From assembly GCA_026874595.1 (NCBI GenBank), contig CM049308.1, positions 80,022,124-80,086,123 of the forward strand: a stretch of 64,000 nucleotides of DNA. Reading direction: 5' to 3'. A program made the position numbers and the translations under genes. The notes below the pieces were generated by a model. It worked only from the letters and a program-made list of their open reading frames with translations, ran no database searches and was not told where the DNA came from. Shown piece by piece: positions 12,101 through 27,100 of this stretch; within the stretch, counting starts at the first letter, position 1; every line of letters starts with the position of its first letter. The stretch is from Sipunculus nudus. Its lineage: Eukaryota > Annelida > Sipuncula > Golfingiida > Sipunculidae.

Positions 12101-15100
12101 ACAAGTTTTTACCAGTTACACACTTTTTAATACATTCTATGGAAGAGACAGTGGAAGTCTGGTTTACATGTCTGAACTCATAATAATCTTGATACATGCG
12201 ATCTTAAAAACCAAAACTAATGACAGCTTTGTAGATCATTTCTGTAGCAGACATACCTGGAACCATGCTCTGTAAACACAGGTACTGGATACCAGGTAAA
12301 TCAACCATGTATAACAATGGGGTAAACTAACCGAACAGGTCTGAATATGGATGTATAGTGATTTTACTGTTCTCATGGGAAAAGTCAGGTTGATGTTTAT
12401 GTGGGAATGAGACACGACACAAGGGCTCTCTTAGCCACTCACAAAAGATTTTGTGATTTTTTAACAGTACCTGTTGGATATAACAGGAAGCGACAAACAA
12501 CATGGTTTACCTGCATCATACTTAGGTTAATCAAGCATAATGAAGCATTGGGTTATTGAGGACATAACACAGTGATGGGTTATCCTGATGTTTTGTCTAC
12601 AAGTAAAATTAACCTGTGGAAAATCTCTGGACTTTTTCTCTGCACAGGTCAAACAAGTAACTTTATGAAGCATAGTTATGTAAATAACAGCATAAGTGCT
12701 TCCTTGATGTTTAATCTACTAGCAAAATCAATGTTGGGAAATCCCGATCACCTCTCAATCCATGAACAAGTTAGGCTATAAGTCACCAGTGGCACTACAT
12801 GCCACAAAATAAAGAGACACAAATAAACAATCAGTGTATCTTATTTTCAAAAACATTAAGTAACATTAAGTACACATTTAAAGCAAAACACCACTATGAA
12901 TTATGTGCAGCTTCATCATTGAGATCAGTGGGTGGGGGAAATAAGAAGATACTGTAAACTGTTACTACAAGGTAAACTCGTTTTTTTTACACCAGGTGTG
13001 TACAAGTTTTCTGTCTCTGTCAGTTCCTTCAACACAAGGTTTAACTATACTTGGATATGATAATGATTATCCAGATAAACCTCTATCTGTGAACATTTTA
13101 AATGCTAAATTTAAATCCTAGTGAAGGAAATCTTCAGTAATATTACCCCATATTCAACAGTTTTTTCTTTTCTCATTCACTACTCCAGCAGAGAGAGAGA
13201 GTTGGCCTAGATGGCCTCTGACTTTAGGTTAGTAGGCAACAAAACAAGAGATCTTTAGCAATAATGAATAGAACAGCCACTTACATACTGTGTGGCATTT
13301 CGACAAAAGTCAGATATATTTGACAGGAGTTTTTTCTTCCTGTTTTGTAAATTTTACTACCTCTTTACCAGGAACTTGAACGAAAAAGAAACTACATACA
13401 AAGATGTGTACACTGCTGAACCAATGTTCTTTATCCATACAAATATTGGATGTGAGCCAGGTCTTAAAAATTTTAAGCAAATTATTCTTAACAAAGACTT
13501 ACTATTGACCAGGTAAATGGATCAGGTATTATTTTTTGGATGATTTAACCAACAATGATAGTCTCATCTGACTTGATAATCTAAATCATACTTCCTGGTC
13601 CTTGTGACCGCATAATCGTGTAGATTAATTTTCCCCTAAGGAAGGAATAAATCTGGGCCAGATGGCAGATAGCCAGGTGAATCAAGCATAAAAGATTCCA
13701 CATTTGAAAACCTTTGGTTCAAATTTAGTTACTGCCGAGGTGGGTAACCTACTGGACGAAGTACATGTGTAGAAATAGATGCTGTAGCATGTCTGGGTAG
13801 CTAATATTTCTATAACAGCATTAAACAAGGACCTAGAGGCACAAATAGTCCTCAGCCATATTTTTAACTAGGACAGTGTGGCATCAGCAATGGGGCAGGA
13901 CAGACAGACAGAAAAACGGCATGACAGACTGACAAACGTGGATGATTTTAGTAGTCCTTTCTCCTTACAGTAGGGGACTGGTAATGATGGCAACTAGCTT
14001 CAGACAGGGCTATGCATAAAATGACTTATTATGCATGTCTTACATAAACATCTTGGTAATATGGCTTTTTCTTGTAGTCCAAGTGGGAGCTGAACTGGCA
14101 GGATTTTATTAAATATTAAAATATAAATTTACAACATGTGGACCACAGAATCTCATATGACTTCTTAACCAGAAGAAACTGCTGCTTAAATATGCAGGGA
14201 TAGTGATAAAGTTCACAGTCACTGATACTTCATATGACTGAGATATTTGCCAAGTTGTTGCGAAGTATCACATATCTATACATGTAACCACAGAGAATGT
14301 AAAACTCTTGTACTCATTATACAAACATTAATGCTATAACAGGCCCCCTTACTTTACAAAGAATACCATTTACCAAACACTAAGTAAATATGGCAGCGCT
14401 CCAGAAGAGAATGACATTAAGTCACGAACCTAAAAACTTTCTAATTAATTCATCACGTGAAATTAACCTGAAAAAAAACAATGCACCTGAAAAGAGAGTT
14501 TAGAATTACAAGTGACACCTGTACAATGGGCTCACACAAAGCAAACTTAATATTTTAGGCTCTATCCGCAGGAGCAGTCATGCATGACCGTAACGGCTTT
14601 TGTGTTGTCACGGATGGCTGAGATTTGACGGAGTATGCTGTGTACCTGGACAACATGATAGACTGACCTGTTTAACAGATAAGAAGCCGCCCAGCATGAT
14701 CCCAGAGACATAATTACAGGTCAGACTCGAAGGGACAACAGCCCTGATACACGGACATCATTCCCACTGGTTTTAACTAATAACTGGGCACTCAAGCATG
14801 ATACTGGACTACACACATACTATAGTGTGAACAGATATAAATTAACAATACAGAGGTCATGTCTTACAAAAAGGGTCATGCCTAAATAAGTACTTTATAC
14901 TTCATTGTAATTACAGGAACTCCTGTCCAGGGGAAAGGGGCAATAAATTATGAATTCTGGTTTGGGGTAGCCCAGTGGTAGGGTTGTCTGACTCAAAAGC
15001 TGATACAGTAGTCCACATTTAAATCTGTGCCTTGACTTGATGCACACTGCACAGTGAAATTCCTATTATGTCAAAGAAATTTGCTTTACCAATTCGCAGC

Positions 15101-18100
15101 TGCTATGGCACGTGCAAATAAGCTTTTTTGCTATATATTTAAATTAGTATTTCATAATTAGTTCAATAAGCTAAAAAGTCAAATCCCACTGCACATTTTG
15201 GGTTAAAGAAAGAACTTAGGGCTTACAGAAACTAGAATGACACTCAATCATTGTCACTAAGGCACCAAGGCAAAACAATTCTACTGGATTTGTTAATACC
15301 TTCAGCATTTTTTGTGTTGTCCTCACAGTCAAACAAACAAACAGACAGACATGGGTGAAAACATAACCTCCTTGGTAGTAGTAGCAACACTGAGAATTAA
15401 AGTGCATCACTTCCGTCTGATTGTATCTAAGTCGTTGTTAATAACACTCCTGGTCTGATCAGTTTTTTTAAAACATGAGACTAAGTTTTAATCCAAGATA
15501 TAAAATACCACAGTATACTATACTTTCAGAGCTACATGAAGATCTATGAACCAGCCACTACTAATGTTATACTTGCCGAGGCTGATTCTGGTGTAGTTGA
15601 AAGGTGAGATTAGGTACAGGATGGCATGTTCAATAGCAATTTAGCACTAAGATTACTAACATGCCAGAGCTTTATGATCAGGTCTGAGGTGTGCGTGTAT
15701 GAGAAAGCCTATCATTTCTACACGTAAGCTTTTAATTATTTGCCTGGCTCATGCCTTAAACTTCTTCTACGTGTTGCAAACTCACGAATCACATTGTTGC
15801 GGCACGGGTCTCCATATTTACCTCTCGTGTGCATAATAGGCCTGATGTTTGCAAGCACTTGGACGTACCATGGAAATTGTACACATCACTGTCTTACTTG
15901 TCCTGACGGGACACAACCATGGCTCTTCATCCCAATCCACATAAACTTAGGCCTTTTCAAATGTGATATTTGCACAGAGCATTTGGTCAGAATGAGGTTT
16001 AATATAGCCATGAGGGATGGCTTACTGTTGTTCAATGCTCGGCAGGTTTGGCAAACAATCTTCAGACCAGTAATGTGTTTAATATTACTACTGCTAACCC
16101 CTGCTGAAGATGAAGACTGAAGCCTGTTTGGAGTCCCTTACGAGGTCATATAACCACTGTGTATTGTGTAAATTGTACAAACTGGACCACTGTGATGTCA
16201 GGTCACTTAATATCTCAAAATGGCCAGGTTTATTTACCCCATCTTTTTCTATAACAATTTCTTAATTAATATACTGCATAATCAACATTCCACAATTTCA
16301 TATAGAAAAGACTTGTATTTATTTTCAGCTAGGCAATAATAATGATACACTGGGTTTATTTAACACTATTTTTTAATATCATTATTATATTATTATTATA
16401 TCATCATATTTTTATAAAAAAAAATATCCTCTGAGGTTATGTTTCTGCCTGAGTCTCTTCGTTTGCTACTTGGTTCATTTGTCTGGTGGCTAAATTTCCA
16501 ACTACTGAAGCAATATCCACAGATTTTTATGGAGTGTAGGAAATGGGCCAGGGCAGACTCCTGATACCGGTAAATTTTGATGTGGTGCTTGCTGAGGTCA
16601 GGTCCAGTATGAAGGTTTTCCTTGGAAGAGGTATACCCTCTGCTCTCTAGTTCTATGTTGTACGACAATGTTTAAGGGTTCTTGTGAGATCAGAACAGAG
16701 GTGACCATGGGCCTTGACACTCTCCTGACTGTCAGGTGTAGACGGTAATCTTGAACAAGAATGCTTGTATTTTAAAAGTGGAACTGCAGGAGCATGAGAC
16801 CTATGTCTCCCCACCAAAATACTAATGAAATGAAAAGGAGTATTATAATAAAGGAATGATATTATCTTTGGTACCAAATGAAACCAACATTTAACAGAAG
16901 TTTGTCACATGGTTCCCCTGACACATTTGCTACTGTCAATGTGTCATGACAAAAAACTCATATATTTAATTTGTATTGTTTTTGTAATTTTTTTCTGTAA
17001 AACATGGTGACTATTTTCTAGCAGACAATTCCAAGAGTATGTGATTCAGTTACTGACAAGTCATTTTTCTGTATAAACTTGGTCTAACAATATCTACGTA
17101 ACTAACGAGCATCCCTTGGTGAGGCAGACTTTGATGCCCTTTGGGCTTCAGTAGAACTGATGGTTCTCTTAGGCAATAAGAAAAGGAATGGAGCCTAGGG
17201 CCTGACAGTATAGTTTATATATGTACTGAAAAGGAAAACAATGAACACTGTCTTATTAACGTTCCTACATTGTATAGGTTAGACAACCACATGACAACCA
17301 TTACCACTGATCAAGTACTACTGTCTAAGCCCTGTGACCTTCTCCAGTTACTTTGTTCTTTCTCTATACAATAATCAAAGCTCTTCCCAGTCCCATGTAG
17401 TAAAGGCCATCTGACAAAACAACATGGACCAAATGTCAAGAAAATAAAAGCAAAGGGGATATGGTCCTTTGAAGACAAACTAATATCCAAGAAAATGCAG
17501 ATAACTGAATTACAAGGGATTCATTTAAGTTGGTGAAACATGATATTTCAAAGAAACATTAAAGGTGATGGTACACTAAAATAGAACTTGCTCTGGTCAA
17601 TCAGCTTTTTTAATTGTTAAACTGCAGTTAGTTTATCTAGAATGGGATACAAATCATTAATTATGACAGCAATAATGAACTGTTTACATAAGAGAGGAAT
17701 GTGTAACTACAGAAACCTGTGATTTCAATGAAAACTTGTTACCTCAACATTATTACTGCTACAATCTGGTATCAGATATGAGGTAATGGAAACATTGTAT
17801 AGGTAACAGAATCACATTTTTTTCTTCATATCTAACAAATGAAACTCAGTATGATTTTTTTATCAGGGACATTAAAATCTATATTCAGTTGGGGGCTTTC
17901 AGGCCACACATGTTTCTCACTGATCTGAACATTAGGACCAGATCAGACTGCAGTATGCTAAATTTTCAATTATTTTTTTTATTTTTTCCACATAATTCTG
18001 TATGAACTATTTCACATAAGGGTCCAGATCTAATATAATTCATGATAACAGGTCAAGAGTTTTCCTACCATCATCCCTAAATACTTTTTTAAAAATCTGT

Positions 18101-21100
18101 TCATATCTAAGTCCTCCAAACAGACTTGCAAACACTGGTGGAAACATGACCAAATTGGTGAAGATAATGTTGGTCAGTTTGTTCTTGACCTTAACCCTCT
18201 GACCAGGTTGAAGCTATTTATCATCACATCCTCTGCTCAGGTACCGTAGAACATGTTACAAATTGAAACCAGTGCTGCTGGTTAAGTTTACAGTCACTTT
18301 CGATGCTGCTCCACCTCTGCTCTGGTCCCTGACGATTACACTGCTGCTGTTTCAGACTTCATTTCTACGTTCTGAACCTTTCCAGCAATACAGACAGTCT
18401 GATGAGTTTTTGGTGGTTCTTTGAACATGTCCAGCCTACACTATGTGTATGTATATGACCACAACTGGAGACTTCTATGACAGCTGTAACCAGCATTGCC
18501 CCCCTGTTACTTCATTAAGTTTCCTGACACAGGATTGCCATCAATTCAGCAGCTGTAAGCCTTGTTTGTGGCCATCAACAATGTTTATCTATACTCATTC
18601 AACTGGTCAGGGGTGTCAAACAGATGGTAACATACTTGAAGAAAGTGTATGGACTGGGCTGGGAACAGAATGGTAAAGTCAGCATGACTATGGCTGTCGG
18701 TCAGGAGGTAAAAACCTGCTGCAGCCATCTTTGCAAGAAAGGATGAAATTAAATAAAATCTAACAATTTCGATTAACTGTATTAGCGAAATTTTAGGATT
18801 TTTTTTTCAGTCCTAGATGTTCAAAACCTGGACATGGAGAAAGAAGCAGAACTGTCTGAGGAAGCTTGGTATCTATTTAATACTTTTCCATCATGAATGT
18901 TATTTTTTTTAAATATAATAATCACATGCAGATGGTGCCCCATGCATAATGTGAAATAAGAAAAGCTCACTTATAACTGGTGTGATGTAATCGAAAACCA
19001 GTAATATTTAGAGCTATGGCCCAAAGTAATTCTGTACAGGGAGTGATGACATAGTAACAATAAACTTTTGATTAAACAGAATCATGCTCATGGCCTCAGC
19101 TTCCCAGTCTTTATTTGAGCCCATCTTGTAGCATAAACTCTGTTTACCTTGTGCGGGAACCTTAATTGAGTACCCTGGGCCTGACAATGAAGCTTGATTA
19201 AATGTACCATTGAAAGAGCTAAAATGATTAAATGGAGCATCTTTTGAAGAACCTGTATCAACCTTTTGTATGCAGCATGTCTTGCATTAGAGTACTTAAT
19301 GGTGGGATGTGCCTGCAGCGGGAGGCCAGAGGATTAGAGAATGGTGTAGAGATTATTAGCTTCATGTTAACTATCAGTAACCTTAAACCCTTAACCTCCA
19401 TCACTTCCACACCTACTGTGTACAGTATACATCAAATGTATACCTTATACAGGTAACTAGGTTATATGCCAGTAATGAACTCAAGGAATCCGATATTACA
19501 ATACTGGTATTACAATAAGTTCATTACCAAACATAGACAGTTGCCCTGGGGTAATATCCCCATTTTTTTTACCTGACAGATTTTGTGTTAGGTTAAGGCA
19601 TAACCTTGAGGTTAAGCTGCTGGACCTCATTGCTGAAGGTCCCTGGTTCAAATCCCGTCAGTACCTCAAAGGCAAAATGGTAAGATCTTGATAGAACTTC
19701 AGAGATTAACTCTGATGTCAAAGATTTTTAACACAACAGGTGATGATTTTTGGAGAATTCCTAGCCCTAATCTATAGAAAACTTGACATCCTGACAGTTA
19801 AGTATGACATATCATTCTTATTGTATGGTTATTTCAATCCTTCAACAGAATGCCATATATCTTTACAAAAATATTGACCTGTAATTTTTCACTCAACCTG
19901 GATTCAAATTAGAATATAAAAACATAGAATATATATGAAAATTGATCAATAAGCTTAGTTTATGGTTTGATGCTGAATGATTACCTTATCCTATTTCTAT
20001 CATGTTTTATGGGGATTGTTCTTTATATATATGAAATATTAGATACAACCTGTTTGAATATGAACATAAAAACATTCTTTAGTCAAGCAGGATCATATTG
20101 AGTGGGGATTATATTTTACAGTGATCCATGGTTACTATGTCTATATATGTATAATTATATGTATGTACACAGGAAAATTCAGCTGGATCATGTTAAGAAC
20201 CTTTTCACCCTACCATGGGCCTAATCTGTTAAATGTTTAGGCAGCATCTGCTTTTAACCCCCCCCCCCCCCAAACCCTGGTTCTGGCCTCTAATATTTAA
20301 TGAAAATGGTTCACAGCAGATTAAACCAATTCAACCAATGACCATTTTTTCATCTTATAAATTCAAAGTGCTCATTATAAGTGAGGAGGATGGAAGAAAT
20401 GGATGCCATTTATTCTGGCTGAAGAAAATGAAACCAGATCGTGAAAGTAATCAGAAATGTGCACACCATGCAATCCCACACAAGCGGGGCTCCCATCTAT
20501 AACCTCTACCTTGTTGTCCCCAGGGGGTTCAGCTGTTTTGGTAGTTAGCCCCAGCTGAACTTAGCTTCATACATGGTTACCTTCAGATAATGAAATTCTG
20601 GTCTAACTGGTGGGGCCCAACAGTGGTCACACCCGCCCGCCCTGGGGGTAGACATTCTTTCGTCCTAATGGTGCAAGCTTGAATATACTCTAGCTAGTTA
20701 TTCATTTGGTCAAGAACATGTAACACTTGAAACCCGCTGATCCAGTCTCGGAACAAAACAGCCCCTTCTGTGTGTTTGCTCAGACTTTAATAAGGACATC
20801 TTGTATTCACTGAGGGAGACCTTCAGCTGTCTATATGAATCTGTATTAAAGGTACCCTACCATAATCCTACTTCAGTTACCTTCAGCAGTAAAGTGGGGA
20901 GGTTATACATTCACCCTCATCTATTCAGAATTCTGTTTGTTACAGTGTGGACATAATAATAAATATCAAATGAAATCATTCATGAATTTTAGTAAATATC
21001 TGGTTTTAGATCAGGTCGGGTTGATTAAATTTTCAGGTGTGAAAATATTCTACATGCAATTTATCAGAAGGCACTGCAACTGGTCATGACACCTGGTGGA

Positions 21101-24100
21101 AGAATTGGGTACTACTAAGAAAGGTAGGTCAAGGAACAAGAACAAATGATGATACCTTGGAGGTGATCTACATTAAAAAGTCAGTGCCCCTCAGAGATAT
21201 GAGCTCTGAACGTTGACCAGTAACACTTGTGGTAAAGACCATGTAACACTTGTGACCTGCTGATCCTGTCTGTGAATCAAGAAGCCCCTCCTGCATGTTT
21301 ACTCAGACTTTTAAATAAGGACATCTTGTGACTGAAGGAGACCTTCAACTGGCTGTATGATTCTGTATTTAAGGTGCCCAACCACAATTTTCACTTCACT
21401 ACCTTCAGCAAAATGGCTGCAACAAAAATTATATATTGTCCACACACATCTGCATCACCTGTCTGTCAGTTTGTTTGACTATGCACAGAATGTCAATAAT
21501 ATTTCAATAAGTTTATGGAGCAGTGGGGCTGAGGACAGGTTTATACAGTTTAGCCTCCTAATTATGGGGCACCGACAGACCCTGTGTTTTTGTGTATAAA
21601 AGAGAGGTGCCAGTATTAGGCAGATTGATGACCCGCAAGTCTGCTTCTCACAGGACAATCTAAAGTGACTATGGTAGACAGATGTCTATAATTGAGAGGT
21701 GTCCATAATAATGAGGTGTTCAAGAGCAGAGGTTTATCTGCATACTGATTAAATTTAGAGTTGATCAAGATCCAGGTGTGGATGCAATATAATTTCACTT
21801 TTTACGCAATTGGGACCTGGTAATGACACCTGGTGTAGGAATTTGGTATCACTTAAACAGGTAGGTCTTGAGGTATTAAAGAACAGATGATTAAATTTTC
21901 AGGGTAATTAAGATATAATGCCTGTACTTTCTACAAGGTATGAGACCTGACATGACCATACACTGGTGGTCTAGACATCACAATACATGAAACCTGTCCA
22001 TCCAATATCTGTGTTTACTCAGACTTTAATAAGGACACCTTGTATTCACCTGCCAGACCCCCAGCTGTCTATACGAATCTGTTCTGAAACTGCTCACCTG
22101 GAATTCTTACCTCATTCACATTGTAAGCCTACCTTGACATTTACTGATAACACATGCAAGGCTGCCTGTAAAATATACTCTATATTAACTTGCCACACAG
22201 TAAAGGCTATTATGGCTATTATGATCTTTCCAAATATTCATGAATTATCGAAGGCTTAATTTGCTTTTGTTAACTTTAAATGTACTCTTTCTGCCTGAGT
22301 GAAAAGCTTGATATGGTAAGGTAATCAAAGGGAATCATCAGGTAATCATACCCTGTGCACACATCATATTATGCTATCTAAAGAACTATGCCATATTAAA
22401 AGGTATAAGATAATTTGGTTACTCTTGCTTCTTGATCACTTAACATTAGAAAAAACTCCTAGACAAGGTTAATGGAACACTTAATTTATATACTATGATT
22501 CTTCCACAAATACATGTATAATTATAAGAACACAACATCACAGAGAGCCAGCCGACTTGCTGCATCCATTAAAATGTATTTAAAAAGTGAGGAAATTATT
22601 ATACAATGATCATAAAATCTGCCATTTAATATATAGGTATTTTAGTTCAAAGAATAAAAGAGTAACTTGCTAAATTATGATCTGGTAGACTATAATAAGC
22701 ACATTTGCCATAACGTAAGTATTAAAGGATGTAGTATTATCACCAATAATCATGAGCACATACAAATAAATTTAAAAGTAAAATGAACTGGAGTGTCTTC
22801 TAATTGGTTTGAATATAATTACCAGTTCCCTTTTACAATAAAGAGATAGCAATAACAAGAATAGACTACAGATGGATGTTTAACAAATATAGTAAAACTT
22901 TGCCTGACTCCCAACTTGGTTTAGTGACCACCTCAAGATAGCGACCATTTTTTCATGGTCCAAATTCTTTTTTTGTTCTTTTTACCTGACCTTGCTTGGA
23001 TGACCACCTCAAAAATGTAACCACTTTACCAAGGTCACGCTGGTGGTCATAATTTCGATGATTCACTGTATATAACTGGTGTGACATGTATATGATTTTA
23101 CACCTGTGTCACATTTTTATGACAATTGTTATCAAGTATATAAATAATTACCCTGGGATGCATCTATTAATTAATAAACATCTGCCAAAGTGATTGCCCT
23201 TTATATAACGGAGGAATAATATTATTTATTTTTCTTGTGGTAATAACTTGAAAACTATACATAAAATGACCTGAGAATGAAAGCACAACATTAACTGCAT
23301 AATACTTTGACAAGTACCAAAAACTGTGAAAAAAACAATTTAATTATTAATTTCTTACACACAGGGGGAAAGTTTTTCATGGGCAGTCTGCAAATGTGTT
23401 TAAATTAATCTGACTTGTTAATGATATGACTGACGTCTAAAAATGGTCAAATATCAATTAAGTGGAACAGCTGGTGCAGGGTTTCTACCGGTTCATCTGA
23501 TCCAAATGAAAACCAGAGAACATGTAGGATTCAAAGAATTTAAAATGCTTATTTGCTTGGATGCACAGGCTGAAGGATGCAAGATTTATGAGAAAAGAAC
23601 CACAGTAAATACATTTAAAAACCTTTAGTTTATGTATCTCTAAAACCTAATAAATAGGGTAATAAAATAAACAGTAAAGGAAAAATGTAAATCTAGGACA
23701 GTCTCTAAGCTATAAAAGATTGCACTAAATCACACTGGTGTAACAAAACAGGAGGTCAGCTTTCTTTTACAAAAACATAAACAGTTACCAAAAAAGTAAA
23801 TCTGGGGCAGCCTTAAAATTAAAAGGACTGCACTTAATCACATCAGTATGACAAAACAGGAGGACAGCCTTCTTAACAATCCGTAAGCAAGTTCATAAAG
23901 AAGACCATGACGAACTTTGAGTGCCACGCTCATCTATTATACTGACAATAATTGGCGGCCAGACCTGTTTACCCAGGCCACCTCACCAGAACATTACCTA
24001 TGTATAACAACAGTGGGAGGTGGCGTTCGGAGCTGTCACAACAGACACATCAGGGGATCTGGTGCATTGTCACTCATGCGAAACCTGACATCCCTGGACG

Positions 24101-27100
24101 AGAACCAGCGTCTTTAATTGTAGGACTGTGTCAATCAGGGCGGAAAGTTTGAAAGACTGCTTGTGCGGCTTTGCTTTTTTATACCTTGATTTTTTTTTCT
24201 TGCAGGTCATTATTTTACTCATTCACATGAAAAAAGCTATGAACACCCACAGTCAGGTTTATTTTCCATTTAATTAAATTAAGAAAATAAAGAATGTCTG
24301 GACCACGGCCTGCAGATGTTTTGTTTGTTCCATTAAATGTCATTAATCATACAATATGAAAATTGTGTTGTTTTGAAGCATTCTGGATTCATGTTTTGTA
24401 TGCAATGATATTCAGATATAGGAGTGAATGACTGACTTTAAGTTGAGATTTCCTAAACTACCAGACATGTAAAATGTCATTTATGATATATATTTTGATT
24501 AATGTTCCCTCGTGGTTGGATAGAAACCACAGACCTTTAAGTTTAAGAGCCTAACATTACAATAAGAGTAGAAACTTGACTGAACTTTTATCAATTCAGT
24601 TTTTTTTAAGAAATATTAAGTAGAAGTATATCTACTGTTATGAGAAATTTTGGCATTCTTTCTATCAGATTTACAAAGTCAAAGAAACTACTAAGTATCA
24701 GTGAATTGTGCCAGATATATTCCAGGTAATAATAATTTCTGATATATTTAAGTACCAGGTAATATATACTTTGTTTATCGGCAAATTTCCAAGGAATGCA
24801 ATGACAGGAAGCATGTGACATAACTGCATGACATAAATTCATCTGTTATATGTAACAAAACATAACAAACTGGGAAAATGATTACTTTTTATATGAATAT
24901 GGCACTGTTTATCTCTACTAGTCTTCACTTTCATTCCAAGAATGCTGTCAAATGAAGATATAAAAGATGGCATACTGCAGGTAGCATTCCAAGAATGTTA
25001 ACTACAGAGGCATACAATGTCAAGGAAAAGTATAATGGTGTTATCAGCGCAAGCAAGACCTGGGTGCTTCTACTTTTTTTCAGCAAATTTTTTCACAAGC
25101 CTATAGGTGGCACTGTGAACTCCCTGATGATGATGATCAAGATATATGATATAGGTTGTCATTTGGAATATTTTCAGGGTGTGCTTAAATCATAAATGGC
25201 TATAACAGGACAGATTCTTTGACCTGCAGAGTGTCATTGAGACAAACTGACAAATATATCAAGAAAACTTTGAGCTTTCATAATATAATAATAGTAGAGA
25301 ACTCTAAATAGTTTTCACACAAGCTGTGAAATAAGTTGCACAAAGCCCAGTATGTTTGTTGTTCTAGATTACAGGATTTAGAAGAATATCATACTTGCAA
25401 ATGTATCTTGGTTCCTCCATATCCTTTTCATACAGTATATAAGAAGAATGGTTTGGAACTATTCACATGCAAATTAAACATGGTATGTACATTACATGTC
25501 AACAGTAAATTTTTCAATGATGCTCTGAATTTGGTTTAAAAGTTTTAATGTAAACTGAACAAAACCATATAGTGCATATGCTGTGTGAACTCTCCAAAAC
25601 TTTATGGTCTCTGTACAGACACACCATGACCAATGAGCATTTGTACTTGATGAAAGGTGTGCATTTTCTGACATTCTGGCAAAATTTTGCTGTTGACTGA
25701 TATCTCCTTCATGCCACTTGGAAGTAACTTTCATGTTCAGTCACAATTAAAATTAAGTCTTAAACCTGTGTGAATGTATGCAGCTTACTGAAACCATTTT
25801 AAAGAATTAGGTTTCCAAACAACAGGTTAACTGTTTCTTTAGGGAGTTTTGAGATATCTCTGCTGCAAGCTTTATTTCTGCTTGAAAACCTTGGTTATTG
25901 ATCGTTTGTAAATTTAATTCAAACAATAACTGCTAAACTGTTAAAATGCTGTTACTCTAAATCAATCATTACCAAACTTTTATTCCTGTAAAAACTGACA
26001 CACAGTAATTGGGAGGGGTGTAATAAGAGCACATATGCTACTCACCTCTGAGATACTGTTGCGGAATATGAACTCTTCATTGCAGACTGACCCATTCTCG
26101 AACAACGTCCCCTCGCTGATCACACTCAACGATCTTTCCGTTAAAGGCCGTCGATCCGTAGGTTTTCTCTTCAGCTGATGCGAATCCCGACTTCCGGACA
26201 ACCTTCTTCTGTGAATGGAAATAAACATAATCTTTTATTAAATATTTAAAGTTTTGTGGACATGTATTTTTTATTGGATATATTATTATTTGTCATACAT
26301 GATGGAATCAACAAACTCTGCATGATTATGGTCATAGTCGACCTTGTCTTACTCACATAAATAAGAGAATAAAAAAGTGACAGAAAAGTTTAAGCTGACA
26401 GGAGATAGTGAAAGTCTTTGTATGCAAATACTCAGATTGTCACACACTCTGTTTAAAATCTAGAGTGTTTAATTTGCCATTTGGAAAAAAAGCAGCTGGC
26501 TTCTCCAGAAACCTGGAAATAATGATTATAAATAGGAAGACCATGATGTTTAGTGATCAACTGTAAATAATATATAGGTATTAAACCCACTACCAATATT
26601 TTTAAAACAGGGTGAATTCAAGCAAATACAAGCTAGTGCAGACAAATTTATGGATATCACTTTGTATTACTCAAATTATATATAATACATATCACAAAGA
26701 AGTATATCAAATAATTATTCATCAAGTCAGAGCTGGGGTACTTGAAATGTAACCCTCAATAGAACTTTTTGCTAATATCTAATTTTCTTTTCAAATACCT
26801 GTGCAACATGCAACAAGCATATTAGTTTATAATTAGCCAGGTATGTGGCCTCAGCCAGACGCTACAGGGGTGCTTTCCCTGTATGGTAATTTTACACTAT
26901 TACCCTTTGCTTTTTTTATCAGATGTAAACTTGAATTTTCCCACAGAGAACAGATTTCTGGTAGCAAGACCCCTGAAAATAAGTGGTTCTATGGATCAAA
27001 AACATTCCAGGGTTTGAACTATTCTCTAGCAGACTGATGGAATAGTTTTGAGCATTCTTGAAATCATGTGGATGCATCAGCGCATTTTTGTAGCCACCAT

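Larger units (their letters stand above)
3109..26045 (-). other. Intron 3 (about 22.9 kb), repeat-rich, no internal gene seen
   Basis: The intron is bounded by GAG|GTGAGT (26045) and TTTGCAG| (3109). It holds a foldback element (6386-6870), a Helentron-like element (7930-9420), SINE relics (6893, 13710, 14960, 19580), a dispersed repeat (15305-15378), a diverged three-copy repeat (20711-22110), a MITE-like repeat (22886-23075) and a 110-bp direct repeat (23669-23890). In 3109-6385, 9421-13700, 15380-19580 and 23900-26045 I see only AT-rich sequence with short chance frames. Confidence 0.8.

Noticed and set aside
15740-16120. 126-codon plus-strand frame
   Set aside because: No recognisable domain, no promoter or splice context, and composition like surrounding intron. 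It is long but plausible by chance in 64 kb.
23917-24152. Overlapping 66-codon plus-strand frames in a slightly GC-richer patch
   Set aside because: No domain is recognisable and frames overlap in two phases. The GGTTCTCGTCC on the minus strand is too decayed to call a SINE.
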